Below are positions 6,217 through 12,638 of a stretch of 12,638 bases of DNA, piece by piece. Each line of letters opens with the position of its first letter. The first letter of the stretch is position 1. Under the pieces are notes generated by a model. The model searched no databases, was not told the DNA's origin, and saw nothing but the letters and a program-made list of their open reading frames with translations. Source of the DNA: Candidatus Woesearchaeota archaeon (GTDB lineage: Archaea; Nanobdellota; Nanobdellia; Woesearchaeales; ARS49); NCBI GenBank assembly GCA_019323135.1, contig JAHWHT010000020.1, positions 1 through 12,638 on the forward strand, read 5' to 3'. The translations under genes were made by a program, and so were the position numbers.

Positions 6217-6897
6217 TTAGTAAATGAACGCTATTGCTTTCCTATTAATCTGGTCGAATCTAATCCTTCCAGGGTCTGGAACTGGATTATTGTCGCCTTG
6301 GAAAATAGCGTACCAACCACTATCGTCTTGTCCAATTTCTTTAACTCTGTGGATTATGCTTCCGCTTCCTGCACTGTAAGACACGATATCGCCGACTTGA
6401 ATGTCGCTCTCTTTCTGAGGAACGATTTCAATAGCATTGTGCTTTGCGTCGAATACAGGGTCCATAGAGTTTGTGTCTGCAAATGCAGCCAATATCGGTT
6501 GTTGAACATCTATAACAACCTGGTTTGGATAAACGTGGATTTGGTATTCTTTAATATAGTCGCCAGGAGAGTCTCTCTCAGGAATCAATTCTGGAAACTT
6601 ACTGTATTCAGGACCGAATACACTAAAGTCCATGTTTTGAACTTCCTGCATACTAATTTCTCTAAATTCTGGTGCTTTGATGAGTTCTGGTTGCACATCA
6701 GGGCATACTGGAACTTCAGGACACATGTTGGTCTCTAAAGGAACCTGAACAGGTTCAAGGTCTGCGCTGTCTCCTTGGATAGGAGTTGGGACACTAACAT
6801 CATTCATCATCATGTTAGTTCCGATTGCGCCAGCAGCTGCACCAACCACAAATACGATCAATAACAACGCTGAAATCAATCTCTTTTTTAGTTTCAT
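6217..6897 (-). CDS. S26 signal-peptidase-like membrane protein with long spacer
   Basis: The 226-residue protein has a Lys/Arg-led hydrophobic anchor (about residues 7-28) and a catalytic domain at about 119-226. That domain has NSMDPVF with nucleophile Ser144, IIHRV with His183 in the position used by archaeal/eukaryotic (Sec11-like) signal peptidases, and QGDNNPVPDP (200-209) supplying the Asp (202 or 208). Such enzymes cut signal peptides from secreted proteins at the outer face of the membrane. The oddity is the roughly 90-residue Pro/Glu/Asp-rich spacer (29-118, with CPEVPVC) between anchor and catalytic serine; normally the serine follows the anchor closely. It may therefore cut substrates away from the membrane, or be a specialised paralogue. 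The ribosome site is weak (GGGGGT). The promoter is at 6950-6958. Confidence 0.85.
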   Translation of the reverse strand: MKLKKRLISALLLIVFVVGAAAGAIGTNMMMNDVSVPTPIQGDSADLEPVQVPLETNMCPEVPVCPDVQPELIKAPEFREISMQEVQNMDFSVFGPEYSKFPELIPERDSPGDYIKEYQIHVYPNQVVIDVQQPILAAFADTNSMDPVFDAKHNAIEIVPQKESDIQVGDIVSYSAGSGSIIHRVKEIGQDDSGWYAIFQGDNNPVPDPGRIRFDQINRKAIAFIY

Positions 6898-6949
6898 TTT
6901 GTTTCTACCCCCAAGTAATCACTGTTGTACCTAAATATGTATCTTCTAG

Positions 6950-6958
6950 TATATAAAT
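6950..6958 (-). promoter_or_regulatory. TATA box for the S26 peptidase gene
   Basis: The minus strand reads ATTTATATA, with AGAAAC before it. The transcription start would be near 6926, giving a leader of about 28 bases. It is part of the 17-base string shared exactly with the ftsZ promoter. Confidence 0.5.
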
Positions 6959-7105
6959 GTTTCTATTATTGTTACTAGGGAATAGTAAATATATTGTAAA
7001 TTGGCTGAAAGTAATTAACTGCATATTGAAAATAAATAGAAGATATTGTTTTTTAATTATTTTAAATATGCAAAATAATAAGGGGAAAAGCATAATCAAA
7101 GCTAA

Positions 7106-7115
7106 CTTATATATA
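7106..7115 (+). promoter_or_regulatory. TATA box for the M50 protease gene
   Basis: CTTATATATA predicts a start near 7136. The short leader then holds GGTGGGGG (7139-7146) just before the ATG at 7151. The remainder of the 6898-7150 gap is AT-rich divergent promoter DNA without a gene. Confidence 0.5.
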
Positions 7116-7150
7116 GAACGAACTATTATTATGACTTTGGTGGGGGATTA

Positions 7151-8302
7151 ATGGATATATCAAACATACTAATGATTGTATTTCTAGCAGTTTTTTGTTT
7201 ATCTATATTAGTATTTAGAAAAAGATTTACTTTTCAGAGCTTTGGAAAAATACTTTATTTTGGGATGTATAAAACAAAAATAGGGTTGAAGTTGATGGAT
7301 AGATGGGCTGCAAAATATCCCCGAATATTAACTCGACTTTGCTACTTGGCAATTATTGTTGGTTTTATTGGCATGGCTGTTGTTGTGGTTGATTTAGCAA
7401 GATCACTCTACTCTGTTTTAATGGGCACAAGCCAGATGACTGTTGGATTAGTACTGCCTGTTCAAGCAAAAGGAGTATTTTATGTTCCATTTATGTATTG
7501 GATAATTGCAATTGCAGTAATTGTTGTCGTGCATGAATTTGCACATGGACTTATTGCTAGACTGCATAAAATAAAAGTCAAGAGTTCAGGGCTTGCATTT
7601 TTAGGTGTTATTATTCCTATTATTCCTGCAGCATTTGTAGAACCTGATGAGAAACAGTTAAGAAAAGCATCACGGTTCAAACAATTAAGTGTCTATGCAG
7701 CAGGACCATTTGCAAACATAGTATTAGGATTCTTATGTTTAGGTGTGTTTTTATTGATATTAAGTCCAGCTGCAACATCAATTTATAATTTTGAGGGTGT
7801 AAAAGTTCATGATTTTATGGGCGAGAACACTCCTGCAGAGATAAGTGGAATGGCTGCAGGTGATTTGATAACAGAGATAAATGCTATGGAGATTACCAGA
7901 ACATCAGAGTTTACGTCTGCAATAGAGAGTACAAAACCAGGCGATATTATAGAGATAAAGACAACAGAAAATACGCATTCTGTTGCACTAACAGAAGATC
8001 CTGTTGAAAAAGATGCTTTCTTAGGAATATGGGTAATGACTGAGAAAACAATGAAAACCAAAAGTTTATTCTCTTATTTTATTGTGTGGATGACTGACTT
8101 GTTTTACTGGCTGTTTCTTCTTAATTTAGGTGTTGGCTTGTTTAATTTAGTTCCAATTGGGCCGATTGATGGTGGTCGAATGCTGCAGTCTGTGCTTGAG
8201 AAAGTTATGCATGATAAACACGCAACAAGAGTGTGGCACACTGTGAGTGCGGTTGTTTTGGTTATTATCTTGAGTAATGTTATTTATGCATTTGTTGCAT
8301 AA
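7151..8302 (+). CDS. M50 (site-2-type) intramembrane metalloprotease with PDZ domain
   Basis: The 383-residue polytopic protein cleaves substrates inside the membrane using zinc. The zinc site is HEFAH (128-132) on a hydrophobic helix, plus Asp340 in NLVPIGPIDGG (332-342), the N-x-x-P-x-x-x-x-D-G-G signature of the family. Other family marks are AAGPFAN (183-189) after the first catalytic segment, and a PDZ-like domain at about 215-285 (AGDLITEINAMEI, then TKPGDIIEI) that recognises substrate C-termini. Membrane segments lie near 5-22, 62-82, 112-136, 185-206, 316-336 and 363-382. The ATG is preceded by GGTGGGGG. It is divergent from the S26 peptidase and convergent with mscS (11-base gap). 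The substrate, perhaps a membrane-bound regulator or remnant signal peptides, is unknown. Confidence 0.93.
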   Translation: MDISNILMIVFLAVFCLSILVFRKRFTFQSFGKILYFGMYKTKIGLKLMDRWAAKYPRILTRLCYLAIIVGFIGMAVVVVDLARSLYSVLMGTSQMTVGLVLPVQAKGVFYVPFMYWIIAIAVIVVVHEFAHGLIARLHKIKVKSSGLAFLGVIIPIIPAAFVEPDEKQLRKASRFKQLSVYAAGPFANIVLGFLCLGVFLLILSPAATSIYNFEGVKVHDFMGENTPAEISGMAAGDLITEINAMEITRTSEFTSAIESTKPGDIIEIKTTENTHSVALTEDPVEKDAFLGIWVMTEKTMKTKSLFSYFIVWMTDLFYWLFLLNLGVGLFNLVPIGPIDGGRMLQSVLEKVMHDKHATRVWHTVSAVVLVIILSNVIYAFVA

Positions 8303-8313
8303 AATTGCTGCAA

Positions 8314-9381
8314 TTAATTCATCTTATTTTTTAATTTTCCTTTGCTGTCTGCAAAATAATTCTTTTGAACAGGCCAGGAAATGTCAATCTTTTCCTTATC
8401 ATACCTTTTCTTTAGAGCCTTGATGAACTCGTGTTTTATGAGGTATTTGTTAACATATGTTTCCATCCTCAGAATAACAGAGAAGTTGATGTTTGAATCA
8501 CCAAACTCATTGTATCTTATGAACGGCTCAAAGTCAGGTATTGCGCCTTCTGTGTTTTTTTGTATTTTTTTTGCAACATCAACAGTCACTTTTTCAACTT
8601 TTTCCAGGTTAGACTCATAAGCAACGCCGCAGGGAATTACCAGGCTCATCTCTTTTTCTGGAAGAGAGTCATTAATTATGATGCTTTCTGCAAGCTTAGC
8701 GTTTGGGACAATGACAAAACTATTCGGCAAAGTTCTTATTCTGGTAGAGCGCCAGCCAATATCTTCTATATAACCTGAAACATTAGAATCAGGTAGTTCA
8801 ACAAAATCGCCAACAGTGACTGGCTGGTCTGACAATATATGAAGACCTGCAAAAAAATTAGATAATGTATTTTGCAAAGCAAGACCGACAGCAAGACCGC
8901 CAATACCTAATGTTGCAATCAAAGGAGTTATTTCAACATCGTAATATCCAAGAATAAAGATTATTGCTATCAAAAAAATAACAACCACTACAATTTTGTT
9001 AAGAAGCTTAGGTGCCTTTTGATTACGTCTGTGTTTCTTGAACCATCTGCTTGTCAAGACAGACATGATGCCAGACAAAAGCCAGGCAATAAAAAAGACT
9101 ATCAAAACAAATGTGCTGCTATGTACCCACGCGCTGTAATCTGTGACAATAGCGGCATGCTTTAATGCATAATATAAGCCAGTCATAAAAATCAATAAAA
9201 ACAAAGGAAGTGCGCTTTTTTCAAGAAGAATGTCATCTAAATCTGTTTGTGTTTTCTTTGCAACCTTTTTAAGATATAATTTAATAAGAAAGTATACTAG
9301 AAATGCTACAACCAATGATGTGGCAACAATTAGTGAAGATTGAATATACTTGCTTTGAAGCCAAACTTCTAGTGCTGCCAT
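8314..9381 (-). CDS. MscS-family mechanosensitive channel
   Basis: This 355-residue membrane protein is a small-conductance mechanosensitive channel, which releases solutes when the membrane is stretched by osmotic down-shock. Four hydrophobic segments (about 14-38, 55-75, 88-110, 127-147) precede the pore-lining helix TLGIGGLAVGLALQNTLSNFFAG (157-179), with the Gly/Ala packing and the kink region typical of MscS. Next comes the beta domain (VGDFVEL, DIGWRSTRIRTLPNSFVIVPN, 190-227) that is the family signature. The C-terminal alpha/beta domain runs to about 340, then a Lys-rich tail. It has one more membrane segment than E. coli MscS. A TATA box about 25 bases upstream suggests a leaderless mRNA. 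Confidence 0.95.
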   Translation of the reverse strand: MAALEVWLQSKYIQSSLIVATSLVVAFLVYFLIKLYLKKVAKKTQTDLDDILLEKSALPLFLLIFMTGLYYALKHAAIVTDYSAWVHSSTFVLIVFFIAWLLSGIMSVLTSRWFKKHRRNQKAPKLLNKIVVVVIFLIAIIFILGYYDVEITPLIATLGIGGLAVGLALQNTLSNFFAGLHILSDQPVTVGDFVELPDSNVSGYIEDIGWRSTRIRTLPNSFVIVPNAKLAESIIINDSLPEKEMSLVIPCGVAYESNLEKVEKVTVDVAKKIQKNTEGAIPDFEPFIRYNEFGDSNINFSVILRMETYVNKYLIKHEFIKALKKRYDKEKIDISWPVQKNYFADSKGKLKNKMN

Positions 9382-9400
9382 ATCTTCTTGTTTTTATAAA

Positions 9401-9410
9401 TGATATAAAA
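9401..9410 (-). promoter_or_regulatory. TATA box for the MscS gene
   Basis: The minus strand reads TTTTATATCA, centred about 25 bases upstream of the ATG at 9381. A second AT-rich run closer to the start (9391-9400) is too near to position initiation. Confidence 0.45.
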
Positions 9411-9427
9411 ATGTTTTGTATAGAAAA

Positions 9428-9436
9428 GAATAAATA
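9428..9436 (+). promoter_or_regulatory. Possible TATA box for the gene at 9460
   Basis: GAATAAATA lies about 28 bases upstream of the ATG at 9460, consistent with a leaderless transcript divergent from the MscS gene. Confidence 0.35.
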
Positions 9437-9459
9437 CTGTTTATTGTTTTGAACGAAAA

Positions 9460-9690
9460 ATGAACAAACTAAAATTAAATTATTTCGTTGATATCGGCAT
9501 GGCAATAGCTTTTGTTATTGTTGCTGTTACAGGAATACTGAAGCTTCCTGCTTTAGGACAGGGAACCAGAGAGTACATGCTTTTGCATGACTGGTCAGGC
9601 ATAGTTCTTGCAGTGTTTGTTTTATTGCACCTTATTCTACACTGGAATTGGATTAAGTGCATGACAAAAAACTGTGTTTTTAAGAAATAA
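9460..9690 (+). CDS. DUF4405-like two-helix membrane protein
   Basis: The 76-residue protein has two membrane helices (about 10-29 and 46-63) joined by a short polar loop. It carries LLHDWSG (41-47) and VLLHLILHWNWIKC (54-67), so three His (43, 57, 61) lie in or near the second helix. This His-rich pattern matches DUF4405, a small family related to cytochrome b561-type membrane proteins, in which the His residues could bind haem; haem binding here is inference. The N-terminal KLNYFVDIGMAIAF is also typical of the family. At 76 residues it forms only a half-size unit and would have to dimerise to make a four-helix bundle. The neighbouring genes give no clear partner. Confidence 0.8.
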   Translation: MNKLKLNYFVDIGMAIAFVIVAVTGILKLPALGQGTREYMLLHDWSGIVLAVFVLLHLILHWNWIKCMTKNCVFKK

Positions 9691-9943
9691 AAACTTATTT
9701 TCCTTTCTTTAAAGTAACAAAACTCTATATGTAACACTCTTTTTTTCTTTTACAACTTATGTAAGACAACAAAATATTAAATATACTTTGTTTGTAACAG
9801 CCAATATTGGGTTGAGGGTTTACAAGTTATGCAAAAGATCCTATTTTTGAGATCTAATTTAATGCATATAGCGATAACAGTGACGAATATTGAGGTTTGA
9901 GGGATGCAGTAGATGCAACAAAGTAAGAGACATAGCTTTAGTA
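9691..9943 (+). other. Non-coding leader stretch with promoter-like region and small open frame
   Basis: No convincing gene is seen here. AT-rich ATATTAAATATAC (9774-9786) could be a TATA region with a start near 9805. Two related strings, TACAACTTATGT (9751-9762) and TACAAGTTATGC (9821-9832), lie 70 bases apart. A 23-codon frame from ATG 9829 to the TGA at 9898-9900 (MQKILFLRSNLMHIAITVTN and three more residues) is preceded by GAGGG at 9814-9818 and could be a leader peptide, but it is weakly supported. A near-copy of the downstream repeat occurs inverted at 9784-9795. Confidence 0.35.
9784..9795 (-). repeat. Inverted outlying copy of the 12-base array element
   Basis: The minus strand reads ACAAACAAAGTA, one base different from the array consensus ACATACAAAGTA. 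It is inverted relative to the array and overlaps the right end of the candidate TATA region, a place where a bound protein would block initiation. Confidence 0.45.
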
Positions 9944-9945
9944 TT

Positions 9946-10160
9946 ACATACAAAGTAACTTTTCCTAGTTCTTGCTCTAAGATTTTACATACAAAGTATT
10001 CTAGATTATTGCAATTACTACATACAAAGTATACATTATTACATACAAAGTACTTCTCAAAAGAGTTAGTACTACATACAAAGTATGCCATACTACACAC
10101 GAAGTATGCTGCAGATGGCCTAGTACGTCATACAGAGTAACATACGCTACATACAGCGTA
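9946..10160 (+). repeat. Array of eight 12-base elements with alternating 33/21-base spacing
   Basis: Copies of ACATACAAAGTA start at 9946, 9987, 10020, 10041 and 10074 (identical), and at 10095 (ACACACGAAGTA), 10128 (TCATACAGAGTA) and 10149 (ACATACAGCGTA), each with two changes. Start-to-start distances are 41, 33, 21, 33, 21, 33, 21. From 9987 on, the sites therefore follow an exact 54-base super-period made of pairs, and both spacings are close to whole helical turns, so the sites sit on one face of the DNA. Each core holds a small dyad, TAC-nnn-GTA, extended to CATAC/GTATG in the copy at 10074. Spacers are not conserved, so this is not a CRISPR array. The last copy ends 16 bases before the HTH gene start. 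Likely a multi-site operator. Confidence 0.85.
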
Positions 10161-10176
10161 AAAAAGAGGGTTTGGG

Positions 10177-10590
10177 TTGAAAAGAGAGAGTGAGCCAACA
10201 AAGGCGGATTTGAGTAGTCCTGTCCAGATTCCAGTAGAGATATTCAGCATAGAGCTAAGCCCTGCAGAAGCAATAGTCAAATTCTTGAAAGACCACAAAA
10301 ATCTGACCTATAGTCAGATAGGCAAATTACTGAATAGAGATCAAAGAGGCATCTGGGGAGCATATAACCGAGCTGCTAAAAAACAGATGAGCTCATTTCA
10401 AGTCTACCCAACTCAACTTTTAATTCCAATTGAAATTTTCCAGGACCGTGATTATCCAATTCTCGAAAAACTTGTTAGTTATCTGAAAGAGGATCAGAAC
10501 ATTTCTGTATTACAGATAGCTGAGATGCTTGACAAGAGCAAGAGCACAATCTGGACAGTCTATAATAGAGCTAGGAGGAAGAAGCAATGA
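10177..10590 (+). CDS. Tandem helix-turn-helix DNA-binding protein
   Basis: The 137-residue protein is an internal duplication. Unit 1 (about 18-70) runs IPVEIF, LSPAEAIVKFLKDHKNLTYSQ, IGKLLNRDQRGIWGAYNRAAKK. Unit 2 (about 83-136) runs IPIEIF, then a similar helix and IAEMLDKSKSTIWTVYNRARRKK. The repeat period is 65-66 residues. Each unit ends in a helix-turn-helix resembling sigma-region-4-type recognition domains (IAxLLNRDxRxIWxxYNRA), so the protein most likely binds DNA with two heads. The start is a TTG; GAGGG (10166-10170) lies six bases upstream, and an in-frame stop at 10159 rules out a longer version. The upstream array is its obvious candidate target. Its stop overlaps the next start (ATGA), so both genes are translationally coupled. 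The family name is not known to me. Confidence 0.85.
   Translation: MKRESEPTKADLSSPVQIPVEIFSIELSPAEAIVKFLKDHKNLTYSQIGKLLNRDQRGIWGAYNRAAKKQMSSFQVYPTQLLIPIEIFQDRDYPILEKLVSYLKEDQNISVLQIAEMLDKSKSTIWTVYNRARRKKQ
10573..10578 (+). promoter_or_regulatory. Ribosome-binding site of the surface-protein gene
   Basis: AGGAGG lies inside the end of the HTH gene, eight bases before the ATG at 10587. It is the strongest Shine-Dalgarno site in this region and fixes the start of the surface-protein gene. Confidence 0.75.
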
Positions 10591-12638
10591 AAAATAAGCT
10601 AATGATATTGTTAATCATTGTGCTTTTGACTAGCTTTGCGACTGCATTTGAGATGGACTTAGGCGGTCTGCAGGACAACAATACAAGATCTCAAACACAA
10701 CAAGCAATGGCTCCACAGCAAACCGCACAAGAGCAATCATCAAGTAGAATGGACTTTACAGATATGTTAGCAGATGATACTTCTGAATCAATTATTGAAA
10801 TTACATCACAATTAGAAGATACATTACCAGAACCAATTACAGAACCAGTAATAGATACAGGCATAGATGAATTTGGATTAGCAGGAAAGTTATCTGATAG
10901 CAACTTTGAAACAGAAATTGCAGAAATGCTGCAAGACACTAAAACACCAAAAGCAACAAGTGAACAAGAAGATGACTTATTCAATAATCTTGCAGGCAGA
11001 CTGAAAGATCCTGACAAGAAAGTTCCTGGCAAAGTAGTTGGAATACTCAAATCAGACAATACAGAAGCAGAACACAACACCAAAATACTCCAAAGAAGTA
11101 AAGGTAAAATAGACTTAAAAATCAACTTTACAAGAACAGATGACAATAACACCCTGCTTGAAAAACATGCAGGAGCAATAAGAGAAATAGTAATCAAAGG
11201 ACATGATGAACGTTCACCAAAAAACATGTTAAAGATAGAGCAAAATCTTCCAAGAAACATAACACCATTCAAATCACGAGGAAGCTTTGCAATCGACCCA
11301 ACACAGATGAACTTCACAGAAATGACTCTTACTTTCAAGGCATCTGGAAGCGCATTATACAAATGTAAAGCATGGAACTTCACAACAAAAACATGCGCGC
11401 CAGTGCAAAGAGACTGCACAGGAGAAGGCAAGAACCAGACATGCATAGTTACAGGAGGCTGGACAAAAATAATGAGCCTTGTTCCAGGCAGGACATACAC
11501 ACTAAACATAACACCAGAAGACCCTGCATTTGCGCAATACAATTCAACACTAGGAGCACCAGAATGTGCAGATGGAGAATCACCATGCACGGCAACAAGC
11601 GCATTACTGCAGTCAAGAGATAATATCGGCGGAACAGTAGAGCCAAACCAACCAAATACAATAGATGCATGTACAGACGGGGCTTCAGGAACATACTTGA
11701 CAGACGAATCAGTAGAAAATATAACAGTAGAATCACTAAACGGCTCATACTTCAGGCAGGGAGACACAATAAGAGTAAATGCAACATTCTTATGCTGGAA
11801 CACAGCAAATGATAATCTGAACTGGGTATACACAAACACAACAACAGCACCAGGATGGAGTGTGAAAGCATTCACAGACCCTTGTCCAGTTGCACGACCA
11901 AACTTCTATCAAGGAAGCCATACTTGGACACTAGATAACAATGCAGGAAAACATGCAGTAAGAATAATCAACCAATACAATGGAAATACCGCAACAACAT
12001 GCGGAGGCGGGGCATACGATGATAATGACGATGTAGCATTCAGAGTATACACCAGAGTTCCTCCAAATGTGACAAACCTAACTCCAGTCGCGAACACCAC
12101 TTATGACGTGAATGATAATGTAACAGTCAGTGCAAGAGTAGAAGACGATGAAACCAGAATAAGATATGTCAAAGCAAACATAACACTGCCAGACGGAACA
12201 TCAGTTCTTGTCAATCTCTCAAGAAAAGTAATCGGAGAAGTGCTTGAAAACAGGACAATAAACGGTTCATGGAGAACACTAAACTTCACAAACACTTATG
12301 ATGATCCAGTAGTGTTTGCATCACCACTGCCATTAAGAGATCTAAGGCCTGCAGAAGTAAGAATTGTAAATGTAACATCAACAGGATTCACTGTACGAGC
12401 ACAAGAACCAACCGGAGACTTCCCAGAAGCAGATAATCACTCAAATGAATGGCCAATATCAATATTAGTATTTGAAACAGGAGTTCATAAACTTTCAGAT
12501 GGTTCTTACATAGAAGTGCATAAGAATCTATCAACAACAACAGTAAGCGGAACAGGACCAGATGCATGGACTACATACAGTTATAACATAAATTTCTCAG
12601 CAATACCTGGCACGCCTGTTTTACTTGCACAAGTCCAA
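10587..12638 (+). CDS. Large secreted surface glycoprotein, 5' part
   Basis: The frame is open from ATG 10587 to the right edge, 684 codons with no stop, so the gene is truncated by the window. The start has AGGAGG upstream and overlaps the HTH gene's stop. The product begins with a signal peptide (MKNKLMILLIIVLLTSFATA, likely cut after ATA). A Gln/Asp/Glu-rich, low-complexity region follows to about residue 165. Next is a Cys-bearing module (about 250-317: YKCKAWNFTTKTC, WTKIMSLVPGRTY, PEDPAFAQ) that I recall from other archaeal surface proteins. Then come a Cys-rich beta region (about 365-490), an Ig-like strand domain (about 490-560), and a module starting at Trp562 (WRTLNFTNTYDDPVVFASP, VRIVNVTSTGFTVRAQEP) resembling H-type-lectin-like sheets. 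About 26 N-x-S/T sequons point to N-glycosylation. Role: envelope or adhesion, inferred. Confidence 0.88.
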   Translation, partial: MKNKLMILLIIVLLTSFATAFEMDLGGLQDNNTRSQTQQAMAPQQTAQEQSSSRMDFTDMLADDTSESIIEITSQLEDTLPEPITEPVIDTGIDEFGLAGKLSDSNFETEIAEMLQDTKTPKATSEQEDDLFNNLAGRLKDPDKKVPGKVVGILKSDNTEAEHNTKILQRSKGKIDLKINFTRTDDNNTLLEKHAGAIREIVIKGHDERSPKNMLKIEQNLPRNITPFKSRGSFAIDPTQMNFTEMTLTFKASGSALYKCKAWNFTTKTCAPVQRDCTGEGKNQTCIVTGGWTKIMSLVPGRTYTLNITPEDPAFAQYNSTLGAPECADGESPCTATSALLQSRDNIGGTVEPNQPNTIDACTDGASGTYLTDESVENITVESLNGSYFRQGDTIRVNATFLCWNTANDNLNWVYTNTTTAPGWSVKAFTDPCPVARPNFYQGSHTWTLDNNAGKHAVRIINQYNGNTATTCGGGAYDDNDDVAFRVYTRVPPNVTNLTPVANTTYDVNDNVTVSARVEDDETRIRYVKANITLPDGTSVLVNLSRKVIGEVLENRTINGSWRTLNFTNTYDDPVVFASPLPLRDLRPAEVRIVNVTSTGFTVRAQEPTGDFPEADNHSNEWPISILVFETGVHKLSDGSYIEVHKNLSTTTVSGTGPDAWTTYSYNINFSAIPGTPVLLAQVQ

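Noticed and set aside
7480..8061. Minus-strand frames inside the M50 protease gene
   Set aside because: Antisense shadows; the plus-strand frame has HEFAH, PDZ and NLVPIGPIDGG motifs.
9777..10100. 107-codon minus-strand frame with repeated YFVC text
   Set aside because: The repetition comes from the 12-base array read in reverse with spacings divisible by three. It has no ribosome site or recognisable fold.
9946..10160. CRISPR array
   Set aside because: Repeats are only 12 bases, spacers are 9 or 21 bases in strict alternation, and no cas gene is near.
10691..11875. A 394-codon open frame on the minus strand
   Set aside because: It is antisense to the surface-protein frame, which has a signal peptide, ribosome site and sequon pattern. 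The antisense product is low-complexity Val/Ser/Leu text without any motif.

Overview
The window is AT-rich and reads as archaeal DNA, most likely from a small-genome DPANN lineage of the Woesearchaeota/Pacearchaeota kind. Supporting signs are a type II (archaeal-style) methionine aminopeptidase, an FtsZ, an S26 peptidase with the archaeal/eukaryotic Ser-His-Asp pattern, a DUF2683/RelE-type toxin-antitoxin pair, and a CxxC-x17-CxxC zinc-ribbon protein with an RGG tail. TATA-like boxes about 25-30 bases upstream of several start codons imply leaderless mRNAs. Other genes have clear Shine-Dalgarno sites. The phylum is inferred from gene families, not from a marker RNA.

Layout, left to right. 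Positions 1-3176: the 3' end of a LOG/DprA-like nucleotide-binding protein, an unrecognised 185-residue protein, a Hanks-type Ser/Thr kinase, an RGG/zinc-ribbon protein on the minus strand, a small unknown protein, and a toxin-antitoxin pair whose promoter overlaps a perfect inverted repeat. Positions 3183-5887: ftsZ on the minus strand with a long structured leader, a divergent small protein that looks like a winged helix, and methionine aminopeptidase. Positions 5888-9690: a palindrome-rich non-coding stretch, an S26 peptidase with an unusually long spacer after its membrane anchor, a site-2-type M50 protease, an MscS channel and a tiny DUF4405-like membrane protein.

Positions 9691-12638 form the most unusual part. 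A non-coding stretch carries eight copies of a 12-base element (consensus ACATACAAAGTA). Seven of them are spaced alternately 33 and 21 bases apart, giving an exact 54-base super-period. One further near-copy lies inverted beside a candidate promoter. The array leads directly into a gene for a protein built of two similar helix-turn-helix units. Its stop overlaps (ATGA) the start of a large secreted, sequon-rich surface protein that remains open to the right edge: at least 684 codons without a stop.

How the parts may fit together. The HTH protein is a good candidate to bind the array and control itself and the surface protein in one operon. The S26 and M50 proteases, MscS, the DUF4405-like protein and the surface protein are all envelope functions. 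FtsZ and methionine aminopeptidase are housekeeping. All functional statements here come from reading motifs in the sequence. No database search was run.
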